Shown here: piece by piece, positions 11,058 through 22,465 of the stretch
Layout of the letters: each line of letters begins with the position of its first letter
How positions within the stretch are numbered: the stretch's first letter is position 1
Assembly: GCF_003369915.1 (NCBI RefSeq)
Contig: NW_022881614.1
Span: 10,561,001 to 10,625,000, forward strand
DNA from: Drosophila miranda
Taxonomy: Eukaryota > Arthropoda > Insecta > Diptera > Drosophilidae
Direction of reading: 5' to 3'
Length of the DNA: 64,000 bases
Made by a program: the position numbers and the translations under genes
Notes under the pieces: model-generated
Told to the model about the DNA's origin: nothing
Databases searched by the model: none
What the model saw: only the letters and a program-made list of their open reading frames with translations

Positions 11058-13900
11058 TTAAAAGTTAGCTAAATTTAAATGTTTATAAATATTGCATGCA
11101 ATTAGTTTAAGAGATAGTTTAGGGGATAGGGTTTGACAGAGGGAGTTATAATTATGGCATAAAACCCTAAAAGGTTCATGATCAGCATAATTAGACCTAC
11201 ATATGGGTAGACGGATAGGCCTAAAAGTACGGGTAGGTCTAGATGGAACGGCCAAGTCAATCTGACCCAAGAGAGTTTGGGAGTCAACAGTCCCAAGAAG
11301 GAGCTTGTGCACGAACATTACGCCACTGCATATTCTGCGATGGTGCAACGACGGCAGGTCAATAAGATTTAGCCTAGACCGGTAGGGTGGCAAGATTCTA
11401 CCCAAGTCCCAGTTAAAGTTCCGAAGGGCAAAAATTAAAAATTGCTTTTGCACGGATTCAATAAGAGCCTGCTGCTCTTTATACTGCGGGCTCCACACAC
11501 AAGAACAATACTCCAATATAGGACGTACTAACGAGATGTACAGTTGTTTCGTAACGTACGGGTCGTCAAACTCCTTGGACCAACGCTTGATGAACGCTAA
11601 AACACCCTTAGCTTTATTAACAGTTGCAGCTATATGGGTGTTAAAACACATCTTATGATCAAAAAGGACTCCGAGGTCATTTGAACTCGAAATTCGCTCA
11701 AGGACATGATATCCTAGAACATATGGGACGAAATGAGGTGCGCGACGGTAAAATGTCATAAGTTTGCATTTGGAAAGGTTCAGAAAAAGAAGATTAGTTA
11801 AACACCACAATAGTAGTTCACTTAGATCAAGTTGAAGACGTGTGTGCAAATACCAATCAGAGTAAGAAAGACAGATTTTGACATCATCAGCATACATTAG
11901 TGTAGTAGAGTATGTTATAACTTGAGGAAGGTCACTCACAAATAAAATAAACAGAAGCGGGCCCAGATGACTTCCCTGTGGCACACCTGAAGTAACATTA
12001 ACAGTATTTGAGTACGGTTAGAAAGATAGGACAAAATCCAATCTTGAAGATTCGTTGGGAACCCTAATAAAGAGAGCTTGTGAATAAGCAGAGCATGGTT
12101 CACAGAATCGAATGCCTTGCTGAAGTCCGTAAAAACTACATCCGTCTGCAAACCAATTTGAAAACCACGGAGGATTAGGTTAGAAAACTCAAGAAGGTTA
12201 GTCGATGTTGAACGATGTCTGAAAAAACCGTGTTGCGACGGAGATATCAAGCTGCAACAAAGATGTTGCAGTTGCCGGGTGACTAGGAACTCAAGAAGCT
12301 TCGGGATGGCGGAAAGCTTTGCGATACCACGATAGTTTTCAATGTTTAATCTTGAACCTTTTTTGTGAAGCGGAATGATGTAGGACTCATTCCAAATTAC
12401 TGGGAGACAAGACTGTTCCAAGGAGAGGTTGAAGAGAATGGTTAAGGGGGTGCAAAGGGACTGGGCACAGTGTTTTAAGATGCAACTTGGTACCTTATCT
12501 GGACCCGCAGAAAACGATATGTCCATAGATGACAAACCTTCCAGAACAACGCTTTCCTCGAAAAAGGGCAGAAAAATGCTGTTAGCTTGAGGTAGCTGGT
12601 ACGGATACGGAGTGGATGCGTTGTAAATATGAGACGAGTACGTTGTTTGGAAAAAGTTAGCGAATAAATTTGCAATACCAACAGCAGAAGCTTCTGTTTT
12701 GTTCTGGTAATGAAGGGACGGAGGAAAAACGTTTGACTTGCGCTTAGAGTTAACGAACGAATAGAATTTTTTAGGATCACTACGAAAGTTACTACTAAAT
12801 TGTGAAAGGTAATGATTATAACACAGACTATTGACGGCAAGGAACAGAGAGCGAGCGGAGGAGTATAGAGCTAAGGCCAACGTGGAGCCCGACTTCTGGT
12901 ACTTTTTATAGAGCCGGGATTTATTATTTTTTAAGTATGACAAATACTTGGAGAACCAGGGAGGCTTGGACGATACAGGTACAGTGATATCTGGAATAAA
13001 CGTATTAAGGGCGGAGTAAATAGAACTATAAAACGAGTTAACAGTTGCATCTATGTTCGGTAATGAATAAAGAAACGACCAATCAACACGCGAGAGATGT
13101 AGATCTAAATCGATAAAGTTTGTTTTGCGAAAACACTTTATGTGACAAGGAGCCATGGAACTGTCAGCACCTCCAGATTGTGTACCTTCCAGTGATATCA
13201 ACAATGTTGGATGGTAAGGATCTTCAGGGAGAGATATTGGGCTTGCTCTAGATACCGTAGCAAGAGAACCATCGTTAACAAAAACGAGGTCAAGAAGTCT
13301 GTCCCTAATGTTTTTAACGGCATTAATTTGGACAAGGGAAATATCCGTTAGCCCATTGATAAAGTCATGATGGCAATTGGGAAACAACAGGTTAGCGTCA
13401 TCACAAGGCAGCCAAGAAAGAAATGGGAGGTTAAAGTCCCCCATGACAATAATTCGATCATTGCACCCTAATGCTGAAACAACAGTATTAATTGCTGAGA
13501 GGTGGTGTAAGTAAAGCTCAGCATCAGACCTGGGAGGAATGTAAGAGCAGGTTAAATAGAAAAATGCGGAGCCAACACGAAATTTGACTGCAACAAATTC
13601 AATTCCATGAATGTTATTGAATGGGAATAACTCAGATGAAAAAACAGATTTAACTGCAATTAGAACCCCACCTGCAAAAGATGGGCGGTCCATTCTATAA
13701 ATAGTGTAGGTTAGGTTAGGTTCAGGCGGTAGCCTGGGGGAGTGATGAAACCCTCCCAAGCTCACTTGGACCTGTAGAAGGTCCGTTGTATAAATAGTGT
13801 AACTATCAATGAAAATTTCAATGAAAAGGACGCGCTATTAGTATGAATTTGACGCAATTTTCCCAGCAAACTGCGAACGTTCTGATAGTGCATGGAAAAA
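11058..13900 (-). pseudogene. LINE ORF2: endonuclease + reverse transcriptase, broken
   Basis: From the minus strand: an N-terminal exonuclease-endonuclease-phosphatase (EEP) domain (HYQNVRSLLGKL near 13890; GDFNLPFLSW near 13430) that would nick the target, followed by a reverse transcriptase with FTDFSKAFDSVNH (~12110-12150), PQGSHLGPLLF (~11970) and the catalytic YADDV (~11890). The frame is broken at least twice: by the 80-bp insertion at 13709-13788 and by a small deletion with frameshift near 12000-12020, just before PQGSHLGP. Without repair the enzyme cannot be made. There is no RNase H domain after the RT. Jockey or CR1 clade; I cannot decide between them. Confidence 0.75.
13709..13788 (+). 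mobile_element. 80-bp SINE-like insertion with 13-bp target duplication
   Basis: The insert begins GGTTAGGTTAGGTTCAGGCG and ends AGAAGGTCCGTTG. It is flanked by an exact 13-bp repeat, TATAAATAGTGTA (13696-13708 and 13789-13801). A target duplication of this length is what target-primed reverse transcription by LINE machinery gives. The insert contains a hairpin (TGGGGGAG...CCCTCCCAAG). A diverged copy lies at 8228-8290. Confidence 0.75.
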
Positions 13901-14199
13901 TAGAACATCAGTTTTTTGGAGCATGTTCGGTAATTCTTGGATTCGAGTTCGAATCTTTTTACTTTGGACGTTGACATGCAATGACTGCATCTTTCAAGAG
14001 GCGATGCAGTTACTGCACCGTCAAGTGGCCCGTGTGACACCAGCTGAAGGCTGTTACGCGCGAATCCCAGGCAAAACGCAGCCCTCCTCCCGCCCAACCG
14101 ACCGAGGGGCGCTGCCGCATAACGCGCGGTGCGTAGCCGAACCAAACGCGAACATGCAAGAAAGATAGCTATTAGACTAACATTCGAGGAAAATTAGTA

Positions 14200-15547
14200 C
14201 TAAACTTACTAAGAAACTAAGCATGCAATCAAAATACAAATACCACTACAGTTACTAATTAATAGAAAGGTGTGTAAGGATTAATAATTTAATAAGAGGA
14301 AGAGAAATAGTGGTGGATATAATATGGTAGAGGGAATTATAATCCGAGCATAAGACCCTAAACGGTCCATGCAAGGAATAATTCGATCTACAAAGTGGAA
14401 GGAACAACGGTATAAAATTTCTAGTCAGTCTAATAGGAATCGTGAAGTTTATGCGGCTCAACAGATCAGGGCTGTCTATGTCACCCCTGATCAAGTTGTG
14501 CATAAATATCACACCAAGCATTTTTCTACGGTTAACTAAGGATGGGAGGTTTACTAATAGTAGTCTACTAGAGTAAGATGGGAGTCTTACACCCGCATCC
14601 CAGTTAAGGCCCCGCAGAGCAAAGAGTAAAAAGTTTTTCTGTACTGATTCTATACGGTCCTGGTGTACTTTGTACTGAGGGCACCATACACAGGAGCCGT
14701 ATTCTAAGATCGGACGAACAAGCGAGGTATAGAGAGTCTTTGTTATATAGGGGTCGTCAAATTCCTTTGACCACCTCTTTATAAACCCAAGCACGCCCAT
14801 GGCCTTATTTACCATGGTAGAAATGTGTTCGGAAAACTTTAACTTGGGGTCTAACATAACACCCAGATCATCCACCACGGTAATTCTCTCAAGAGAACCA
14901 CCAAATATGGTGTAGGGAGCCAACAAAGGGCTAGAACGATGAAATGTCATAACTTTGCATTTCGAGGCATTAAGGTGTAACAAGTTTGCACAACACCATG
15001 ACTGAAAGCTATTGAGATCGGATTGCAAGCGAGAATGAAATGAAATGTCCTTGTACTGGACACAGAGTTTAACATCATCCGCATACATAAGTACTCGAGA
15101 GTATGTTAATACTGAAGGCAAGTCATTAATAAAGAGTGTGAAGAGTAAGGGGCCTAGATGGCTGCCCTGTGGTACTCCCGAAGAAACCTTTACTGGTAAA
15201 GAGAGGGAGTTTTTGAAGAGGACTCTTTGAGACCTAGAACAAAGATAGCTAGAAATCCATCTCAGGAGGTTGGGCGGAAACCCTAAAAGGTCAAGTTTAT
15301 GTGCTAAAAGGGAATGGTTTACAGAGTCGAATGCTTTACTAAAGTCGGTGTAAACAACATCCGTCTGTAAGTTACCTTGAAAGCCTTTAATAATGAAAGA
15401 GGTAAACTCTAACAAGTTCGTGGTGGTTGATCGCCGCCTTATAAATCCATGCTGAGTTGGAGATATACGTGACTTGCAAGTGCGGAGTTAAAACCTTCTC
15501 AAACAATTTGGAAATAGCGGATAACTTTGCTATACCTCTATAATTTT
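14200..15547 (-). mobile_element. LINE copy 2, 5'-truncated, jockey/CR1-like
   Basis: The 3' half of a LINE related to copy 1. The RT ORF at 14255-15415 (386 codons) has DFSKAFDSVNHSLLAHKLDL, VPQGSHLGPLLF and YADDVKLC, in the same order as copy 1, and is open to its stop. Upstream (15416-15547) the homology continues in another phase to about the NYRGIAKLSA block, then ends where Helitron copy 2 begins. LINE sequence does not resume after the Helitron, so the 5' part was lost or never copied. Confidence 0.75.
14255..15415 (-). pseudogene. LINE reverse transcriptase fragment
   Basis: An open 386-codon frame covers the RT palm (YADDV near residue 110), thumb and C-terminal region (PILEYGSCVWCPQYK) of a jockey/CR1-like RT. 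The endonuclease and the RT N-terminus are missing, so it cannot support transposition. Confidence 0.75.
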
Positions 15548-16626
15548 TATACCCGATACTCAAAATGAGTATTGGGGTATATTAGATTTGTGGTAAAAGT
15601 GGATGTGTGTAACGTCCAGAAGGAATCGTTTCCGACCCCATAAAGTATATATATTCTTGATCAGCATCAATAGCCGAGTCGATTGAGCCCTGTCTGTCTG
15701 TCCGTCTGTCCGTCCGTCCGTCTGTCCGTCCCCTTCAGCGCCTAGTGCTCAAAGACTATAAGAGCTAGAGCAACGATGTTTTGGACCCAGACTTCTGTGA
15801 TATGTCACTGCTACAAAAATATTTCAAAACTTTGCCCCGCCCACTTCCGGCCCCACAAAGGGCGAAAATCTGTGGCATCCACAATTTCGACGATACGAGA
15901 AAACTAAAAGCGCAGAATCGTAGAAGATGACTATATCTTCTAGAGTGCAATATCTGAACCAGATCGTATAATTATTATAGCCAGAATCAAGAAAACAATT
16001 TCATTCTTTCTCGCTCTGTCTCTATCTAACACACAGGTTTCATGGTCGGTTTTGCCAATTGCAAAATATGAGTTCAAGGATCTCAGAACCCATAAGAGCT
16101 AGAGCAACCAAATTTGGTATCCCGACTCCTGTGATATCGGACCTTGACCATTTTGTGTCAAAATTTCGCCACACCCCCTTCCGCCCCCGCAAAGGACGAA
16201 AATCTGAGGCATCCACAAATCTCAGAGACTATTAAGGCTAGAGTAACCAAATTTGGTACACACACTCCTTTAAGATGTCACTATAAAACGTTTATCTCAA
16301 AATTTCGCCCCACCCTCTTGCGCCCCCACAAAGGACGAAAATCTGTTGCATCCACAATATTGCAGATTCGAGAAAACTAAAAACGCAGAATCATAGATAA
16401 TGACCATATCTATCAGATTGCTAAATCTGGATCAGATCAGATCATTTTTATAGCCAAAAGGAACAAATCAATTTGCAGTGGCTACGCAGCGCCCGACGTC
16501 ACGCTCAGACTGATTTTCTGTCTCTCTCGCACGCACTCTTTGTCGTGTCGTTTAATATTAGCGGCGTCTGCCGGAGGAGAGCCATTCTGACTTAGTATCG
16601 GGTATAACTCACAACGTTCCCCCTCG
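15548..16626 (+). mobile_element. mini-me/DINE-1-type Helitron, copy 2 (terminal hairpin deleted)
   Basis: Starts TATACCCGATACTCAAAAT with the sub-terminal inverted repeat, has a (GTCY)n array at ~15690-15732, and ends ...CGTTCCCCCTCG. Unlike the other copies, the 26 bases that form the terminal hairpin are missing between two AACT repeats (GGTATAACT|CACAACG, ~16601-16613). Same subfamily as copy 1. It interrupts LINE copy 2. Confidence 0.85.
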
Positions 16627-19600
16627 TTTAATCTACTCTACTCGTCTTCGCTGCTGCCGCCAGCTGGCACTGACAAGCCATCTTTCGCGCAATTTCACAA
16701 TTGCCAAAGCCAAAGAAGTGATACAGTAATAAAAAAGAACCTGCTTATGGCATATTTCTGTCAGGTTTTTTCCAGAAAAAAGATATCTGTTTGTGTTAGT
16801 GGTGTCCTTACGCACACTCCTAATTCCATCGAAATGTGGCACAGGATTTGTACTTACTTTTCTCGGATAAGTCAACTGATTTCCATTGTTCTTTAAACAT
16901 TCCATTCCTTTAAACATGTGGTCCTTCCCATAAAACTTGATGCCGTCCGAAGCGCACATGTATGCCAATCAAATGAGAAACGGTTAGAGAGCCAGAAAGA
17001 ATGGACAGAACCCAGAGGAGGGCACAAACACGTAAATAGCGCACAATTCAGATAGCGATTTGTGATTATTTTGCATGAAACCGACCGGAAACGGAAACGA
17101 AAACTTAGCCGCACTCGGCATTCAAGTACATCGATTGCGAGGAAAACTTGGATGTTGGCTTACAACTTTGTGGGATTTCTGGCTTTTCATCGTTGTTCTC
17201 GGAGGCTGTTGTGGGGCTACCCAGCCCTATGCCGCCTCCAGTGCCCCGCTGATAAATGAACGACCAATGATTTGGCAGGGGATGGTGACCCATCAAAGTT
17301 TTCCGCGTCTGTCGTCATATTTTGGCAACAATGTCAAGCCATCTGCAACATTTAGAGAGAATCCCCTCATCCTCTCCGTTTGTTCACTCTATGAGACACA
17401 CAATCTGTAAAGTTTCGAACTCTATGACTCAATAAGTGTCCATAAAGACTGCAAGTACTCACTACCCACGGAATGGCATCGATTGTTAGTTCTACCTCCT
17501 GTAGTCTTCGATATACACCGTAGTTTTGTGGGCCAATTGAATGGATATACAATATTGATCACTCTGAATTCGATTTTTTTTTTATTTAAGCCAAATTGTG
17601 ACTCTTCTCTTTAGCATTCGAAGCCCCCTCCTGGAAGCCCCTACTAGGCCAATAGAGAACTTTCATCAGCTCCCAGTGATGGAATTGCTCCACTGACTGG
17701 AGCTAATTTGATTGAAAAGGGTTTGTGTCCCATTCTTCTGCCTCTGCAAAAGCAAACAAATAAAATCAGCGAATCGGAAAAAAGATTTATTCTATCAGGG
17801 CTCCAAAAGTTTCGCCATTTGGTCGCCTTTTGCCTTTTGGGCCAACAAAGTTGCGCCGAGAAGTCTGACCTGTCGGGTGATGAGAGCGAAAATTAGAATT
17901 GAAAGGGAAGTTAATTAAACGAGTGTCTGCCACTTTTGGGATTATTTCCTGTGGGCAGGGACAGATCAAAAATAATAATACCCTCGGATAAGTACTTTAC
18001 AAAACAAAACGAAAATCAAATGAATTTGTTGTGTAATTGAAGTTTAGGCAGCCTTTAAAACATTCCCAAAAAGAGAAGCACAGACTCGTTTTTTATGGTG
18101 AACCGATATTTAAGGCATGTTTGACCTTTGGTAAAAAACAAAGAAAGCTGACAAGTTCTGTGGCATCTTTATAGAAATTCCTTTGTCTGTAGGCAAATGC
18201 ATAAATCGGGGCACCAGTTCGCCGAACGAATGTGACAATTCGAGCGAATGTCCTTTTTACTACATATTTGCTTAAATGCCCGAGGGCAAGGCCGTTCCCT
18301 CATGTATCCTGTATGCGCGATGAGGATGAGTGCCTCTCAGCTGGTGATGCGGGTCCAAATTCAAATCCAAACCCGAATCCAAACTAACACGCTCCACTTA
18401 TTTCCTCGTCTCTTTATGCTCTCTAAAGTTTATTTATTATTGGGGCGGAATCAGCGCCTTCGGTGCGAGGGGGGGATCGGATGTGTGGATGATAATGGTG
18501 TTAATAATCAACTGAACCTGGAGACTTTGCATGTTTAATTGGCTAGTACCCGTCGTCTGCCTCTTGCTGGGATTATTTGGGGCCTTAATTAGATGTCACA
18601 CGAGGCGTATGCTTGATATCACTCCACTGGCAGGTGCTGCTCCTTCAGCCCCTCACCCCTGCCCGCTTGTCTCATGGTGGTGGAGCTAGCTCATATGGTG
18701 TCGGTTATCAGAGGTTTGCCCTGGTTCCCCAGCAATTAGTTGGTAAGAAATTCGTTGCTCCCAACCCTCCTCCTCAAGCTCTCCATCCCACCATCTCTAA
18801 GCTCTGATGTTACACTCTGCCGCTGGATGGGGCTGACTCTTGTGGCTTGTGGCCTTTGCGGCCAACCGCCAGCTGTGATTGCTCCCAAAAGGGGCTTAGA
18901 CTCAGAGCAAGTCGATGGAGGGGGAATGGAGATAGAGATGGATGACCACTGCATGGCCTGCCACTAGACCATTGGCCATCAAGTTGTAAATGCTTAAAAT
19001 ATACTCGTGTTCGAGTAGAGGCCAGAACCAGAATCAGGCCAAGCGGAGAAGGTTAAGTCAGATGAGTCGACGGGGTCGAGTGGTGATAATATACGAGTGA
19101 CGATGTTCCTGCGAAGGAGAAGGAGAACCTGAGAATGCGGTTGTATATTTTAGCTAAATATAAATCAGCAGGTGGTGATTTTTGGCTACTGCTTCGCTTG
19201 CCAGAGTGATAAACTGAGCATCGTAAAATTGTGTGGCATACGTTCAAGAAATATCCAAGCTGGAGGATATCCTTGGGGGGAGCTCAATTTTTGGTGTTAT
19301 ACAATTTCAAAGGTCAAAATGTGCTTAAGTGCTAGGTATTATAAGGAATCTAAGGAATAAATGCTGTCCCTGCAGCGATCGAGCATTATCCTTGGTAGCC
19401 ACAATAGTGGCTGTGTCGACACGCAATGTTTAGCATATTGCCACATCGCCTGGCCTTTAGGTACAATTTTCCATTACGTACTCTGATCCAATTTAGGCAT
19501 TTAAAATGCGTAGCCAGCTGTCAGTGGCATCAAACCAGGAGGCGGCTCCCGTGTCCCAGACGATGCCGTCACCCACACAGTCAGGCGACAAAACGCCTAC

Positions 19601-19872
19601 ATGAGGACACAAGAAGGGAACAAGCGACGGTTACCGTTGGGGGCCGAGCCATTTGACACCCTAGTGGACACATCCATTTCCAATGACAGCTACAGGGAAA
19701 TCTCTACAGTAATCTCTTCAGAAGGACATGACGATATCAACTTGAGTCTTGATGCTGATCTTTTGGCTCGCAAAGGATTTCCTCTTGGCGTTGCAAACAT
19801 ATGGTCAAAATCATCATTCTCTTTGTGATGGTATAAACCACACACAAACATGAACGCACGCACAGAGATTAA
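16627..19872. other. Non-coding stretch, possibly old intron or intergenic DNA
   Basis: No recognised gene. Two places have some protein-like character: the frame at 17075-17410, listed separately, and 19506-19828, where a Ser/Pro-rich frame (SNQEAAPVSQTMPSPTQSGD) gives way in another phase to an acidic one (DTLVDTSISNDSYREISTVI). The second could be a frameshifted exon remnant. The rest shows nothing. Confidence 0.45.
17075..17410 (+). CDS. Orphan frame with a signal-peptide-like N-terminus
   Basis: A 111-codon frame starts with Met, has a basic stretch (VHRLRGKLG), then a hydrophobic core (WDFWLFIVVLGG) and small residues (CCGATQPYAASSA) that look like a signal peptide with a cleavage site. 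The second half has no recognisable domain and ends at an ordinary stop. It could be the first coding exon of a secreted or membrane protein. It is on the same strand as the semaphorin-like exons at 40793-41574, but nothing links them. No donor site clearly marks an exon end. Confidence 0.25.
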   Translation: MKPTGNGNENLAALGIQVHRLRGKLGCWLTTLWDFWLFIVVLGGCCGATQPYAASSAPLINERPMIWQGMVTHQSFPRLSSYFGNNVKPSATFRENPLILSVCSLYETHNL

Positions 19873-20938
19873 CGAGGGGGAACGTTGTGAGTTGCTGCGG
19901 ACACCGCAACTCTACAGTTATACCCGATACTTAGTCAGTATGGCTCTCCTCCGGAAGACGCCGCTAATATTAAACGACACGACAAAGAGTGCGTGAGTCT
20001 GAGCGTGACGTCGGGCGCTGCGTAGCCAGTGCAAATTGATTTGTTCCTTTTGGCTATAAAAATGATCTGATCTGATCCATATTCAGCAATCTGATAGATA
20101 TGGTCATTATCTATGATTCTGCGTTTTTAGTTTTCTCGAATGTGCAATATTGTGGATGCAACAGATTTTCGTCTTTTGTGTGGGCGGAAGGGGGTGGGGC
20201 GAAATTTTGAGATACACGTTTTATAGTAAGATCTAACAGGAGTGCGGATACCAAATTTGGTTACTCTAGCCTTAATAGTCTCTGAGATTTTTGAATATCC
20301 CCAGATTTTCGTCCTTTGCGGGGGCGGAAGGGGGTGTGGCGAAATTTTGAAACAAACTCGTCTCGGTCCGATATATTAGGAGTGTGGATACCAAATTTGG
20401 TTGCTCTAGCTTTTGTAGTCTCTGAGATCTAGGCGCTAATGTTTTACTCTAAGCAAAGCCGCCTATGCTACGTGTGTGTTAGAGATAGACAGGGCGAGAA
20501 AAAATGAAATTGTTTTCTTGATACGATCCAATTCAGATTCCGCAGTCTTAAAGATATGGTCATTCTCTACAACTCTACGTTTTTGGTTTTCTCATATCTT
20601 TAAAATTGTGGATGCCACAGATTTTCGTCCTTTGTGGGGGCGGAAGTGGGCGGGGCGAAGTTTTGAAATATTTTTGTAGCAGTGACATATCACAGAAGTC
20701 TGGATCCAAAACATCGTTGCTCTAGCTCTTATAGTCTTTGAGCACTAGGCGCTGAAGGGGACGGACAGACGGACAGACGGACGGACAGACATACAGGGCT
20801 CAATCGACTCGGCTATTGATGCTGATCAAGAATATATATACTTTATGGGGTCGGAAACGATTCCTTCTGGACGTTACACACATCCACTTTTACCACAAAT
20901 CTAATATACCCCAATACTCATTTTGAGTATCGGGTATA
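19873..20938 (-). mobile_element. mini-me/DINE-1-type Helitron, copy 3
   Basis: Left end CGAGGGGGAACGTTGTGAG with the intact hairpin, right end ...GAGTATCGGGTATA, with a short (GACR)n array at ~20760-20791. It belongs to the second subfamily, marked by GCGCTAATGTTTTACTCTAAG instead of the CTCATATTTTGCAATTGG segment. Confidence 0.85.
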
Positions 20939-22465
20939 AAAATATCAAAATAACAATCTCAAGAAGACCAAAAATAAACTTGAAATTCGAGACCACAAAG
21001 AAAACGACACAAAGTAAAAGCTGAGCTGATTGTATATGGTTTCGGAAGGGCCTGTCCTAGGCCCCGCAGAAGGAGCGACAAACACTTTGGACGGTTAATA
21101 AAGCCGGGATAAGCACTCCTCGACTTGGCTTGGCTTGATGACAACTTGACGTGGTTGCTCCGTCGAGTGGCATACCCGCGCTGGTTTATTAAAAATGAGC
21201 AGCCAGAGAGGGACAAAATAAAATAACAAATATAAGGCATTTATTTATATATCTGTCGTTGGTTGCCAAGGCAAAGATAAGGCTCCCAACGAATGGGCAG
21301 CGAATGGTGGGATGATGGGCAACGAAAATCCTTAGCACGTAGCTGACGGATCAACGCACTCCCGACGCGCTCGACATTTTTATGGGTTAATTTAATTTCT
21401 GCATCTGTCTCGGTCGAATACATGGCCCATCGTGCCTCCGATTAAAGCTTATTGGGTTGATGGCCCATTACGCTTGGGACCTACGTGGCACGCCCCAAAG
21501 GAGTCCGCAGAATTACCGGAAATTGATTCAGGAAACGGGAGTGATTTTCTGAGGTGGACCTGAAGCTATTTATGGATGTTTATTATGCTGGACTTAACGA
21601 AATTTTAAGTGCGAAATGTCATAAATAAATCCATGAAGTTAAAGCCATTCCTTGGCTATTTCATACGAAAACGAACCATACTCATGCTCTCTCTCTCTCG
21701 CTCTTCTGGAGTGCAATCTCCTCTGAAACCCGATTTGCAGACGACTTTTTGACATATTCGAGAACTTTTCCCATCCCAGATCCAATCGGTTTTAAATAGA
21801 AAGGCAAACCGAGCAACAAACTTTGAAAAGAACCCAGAAATTTCTGGGGACTGTTGCGTTGCGAACACTAGATTATGGCGACTCCACCTTTTGTGCTGGC
21901 GGTCAAACCAATTAATCTGCGGGCCTGTCCCTTGCAGAACCGAAAAAAGAGCCCCCCACAAGGAGTTCCCTTTTTGACTTTTTCCAGGCATAAAATCTTG
22001 TATGCCTACGCATCTCCTTTCAAGTTACCGCAGAGAGCGTTGGCTGCCTGCCACTGACAGAGGCAAATAAAACGTAAATACACTCTCAACGCCCAATTTT
22101 ATGTGTGTGTATATGTGTTTATGTACGTCGGTGTTTTTGTGCAGGAAGTATGTACAATTCGGGGAGGTCACCAACTTTGTTTAAGTTAAAGTTTTCCCTT
22201 AAAACGTTTTGGGATCAATAAAGTTTTTTGTGGCTTGGAAACCGTTTGGGAGCCTAGCGTACATATATTTTAATGAGAGTGCGCTATCAAAAATATAACA
22301 GAATTTAAAGCAAAATTAATCTCAGCTTAAATGTGTATTTTCTAATTTTTGGTTAGCTTATTTTGTTCCTCCGCAAGTCGGGTAACTCGGAGACTCCTGC
22401 CTGACTTGCCTTCCTGTAAACTCCCTTAAAGACTAGTTTTTTTGGGGCAGCTTTGGGCTGCCGTT
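20939..22465. other. Non-coding stretch downstream of the CCHa1-R gene
   Basis: No gene is supported. The part next to 22465 should be the 3' UTR of the receptor gene on the minus strand. Open frames here are short and have no known domain. Confidence 0.5.

Larger units (their letters stand above)
10977..14160 (-). mobile_element. Non-LTR retrotransposon (LINE) copy 1, jockey/CR1-like
   Basis: Read on the minus strand, this holds a 5' GC-rich part (about 13960-14160), an endonuclease-RT ORF and a 3' tail of (TAAA)n at 10977-11000. The tail and the missing LTRs identify a LINE. The 3' half is closely related to the second LINE at 14200-15547, but they are clearly different copies. An 80-bp SINE-like sequence is inserted near the 5' end of the ORF. 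The exact 5' boundary is uncertain. Confidence 0.75.

Noticed and set aside
19426-19828. Two overlapping protein-like frames considered as a frameshifted exon
   Set aside because: There are no splice sites or homology to connect them. They are mentioned in the non-coding entry but not called as a gene.
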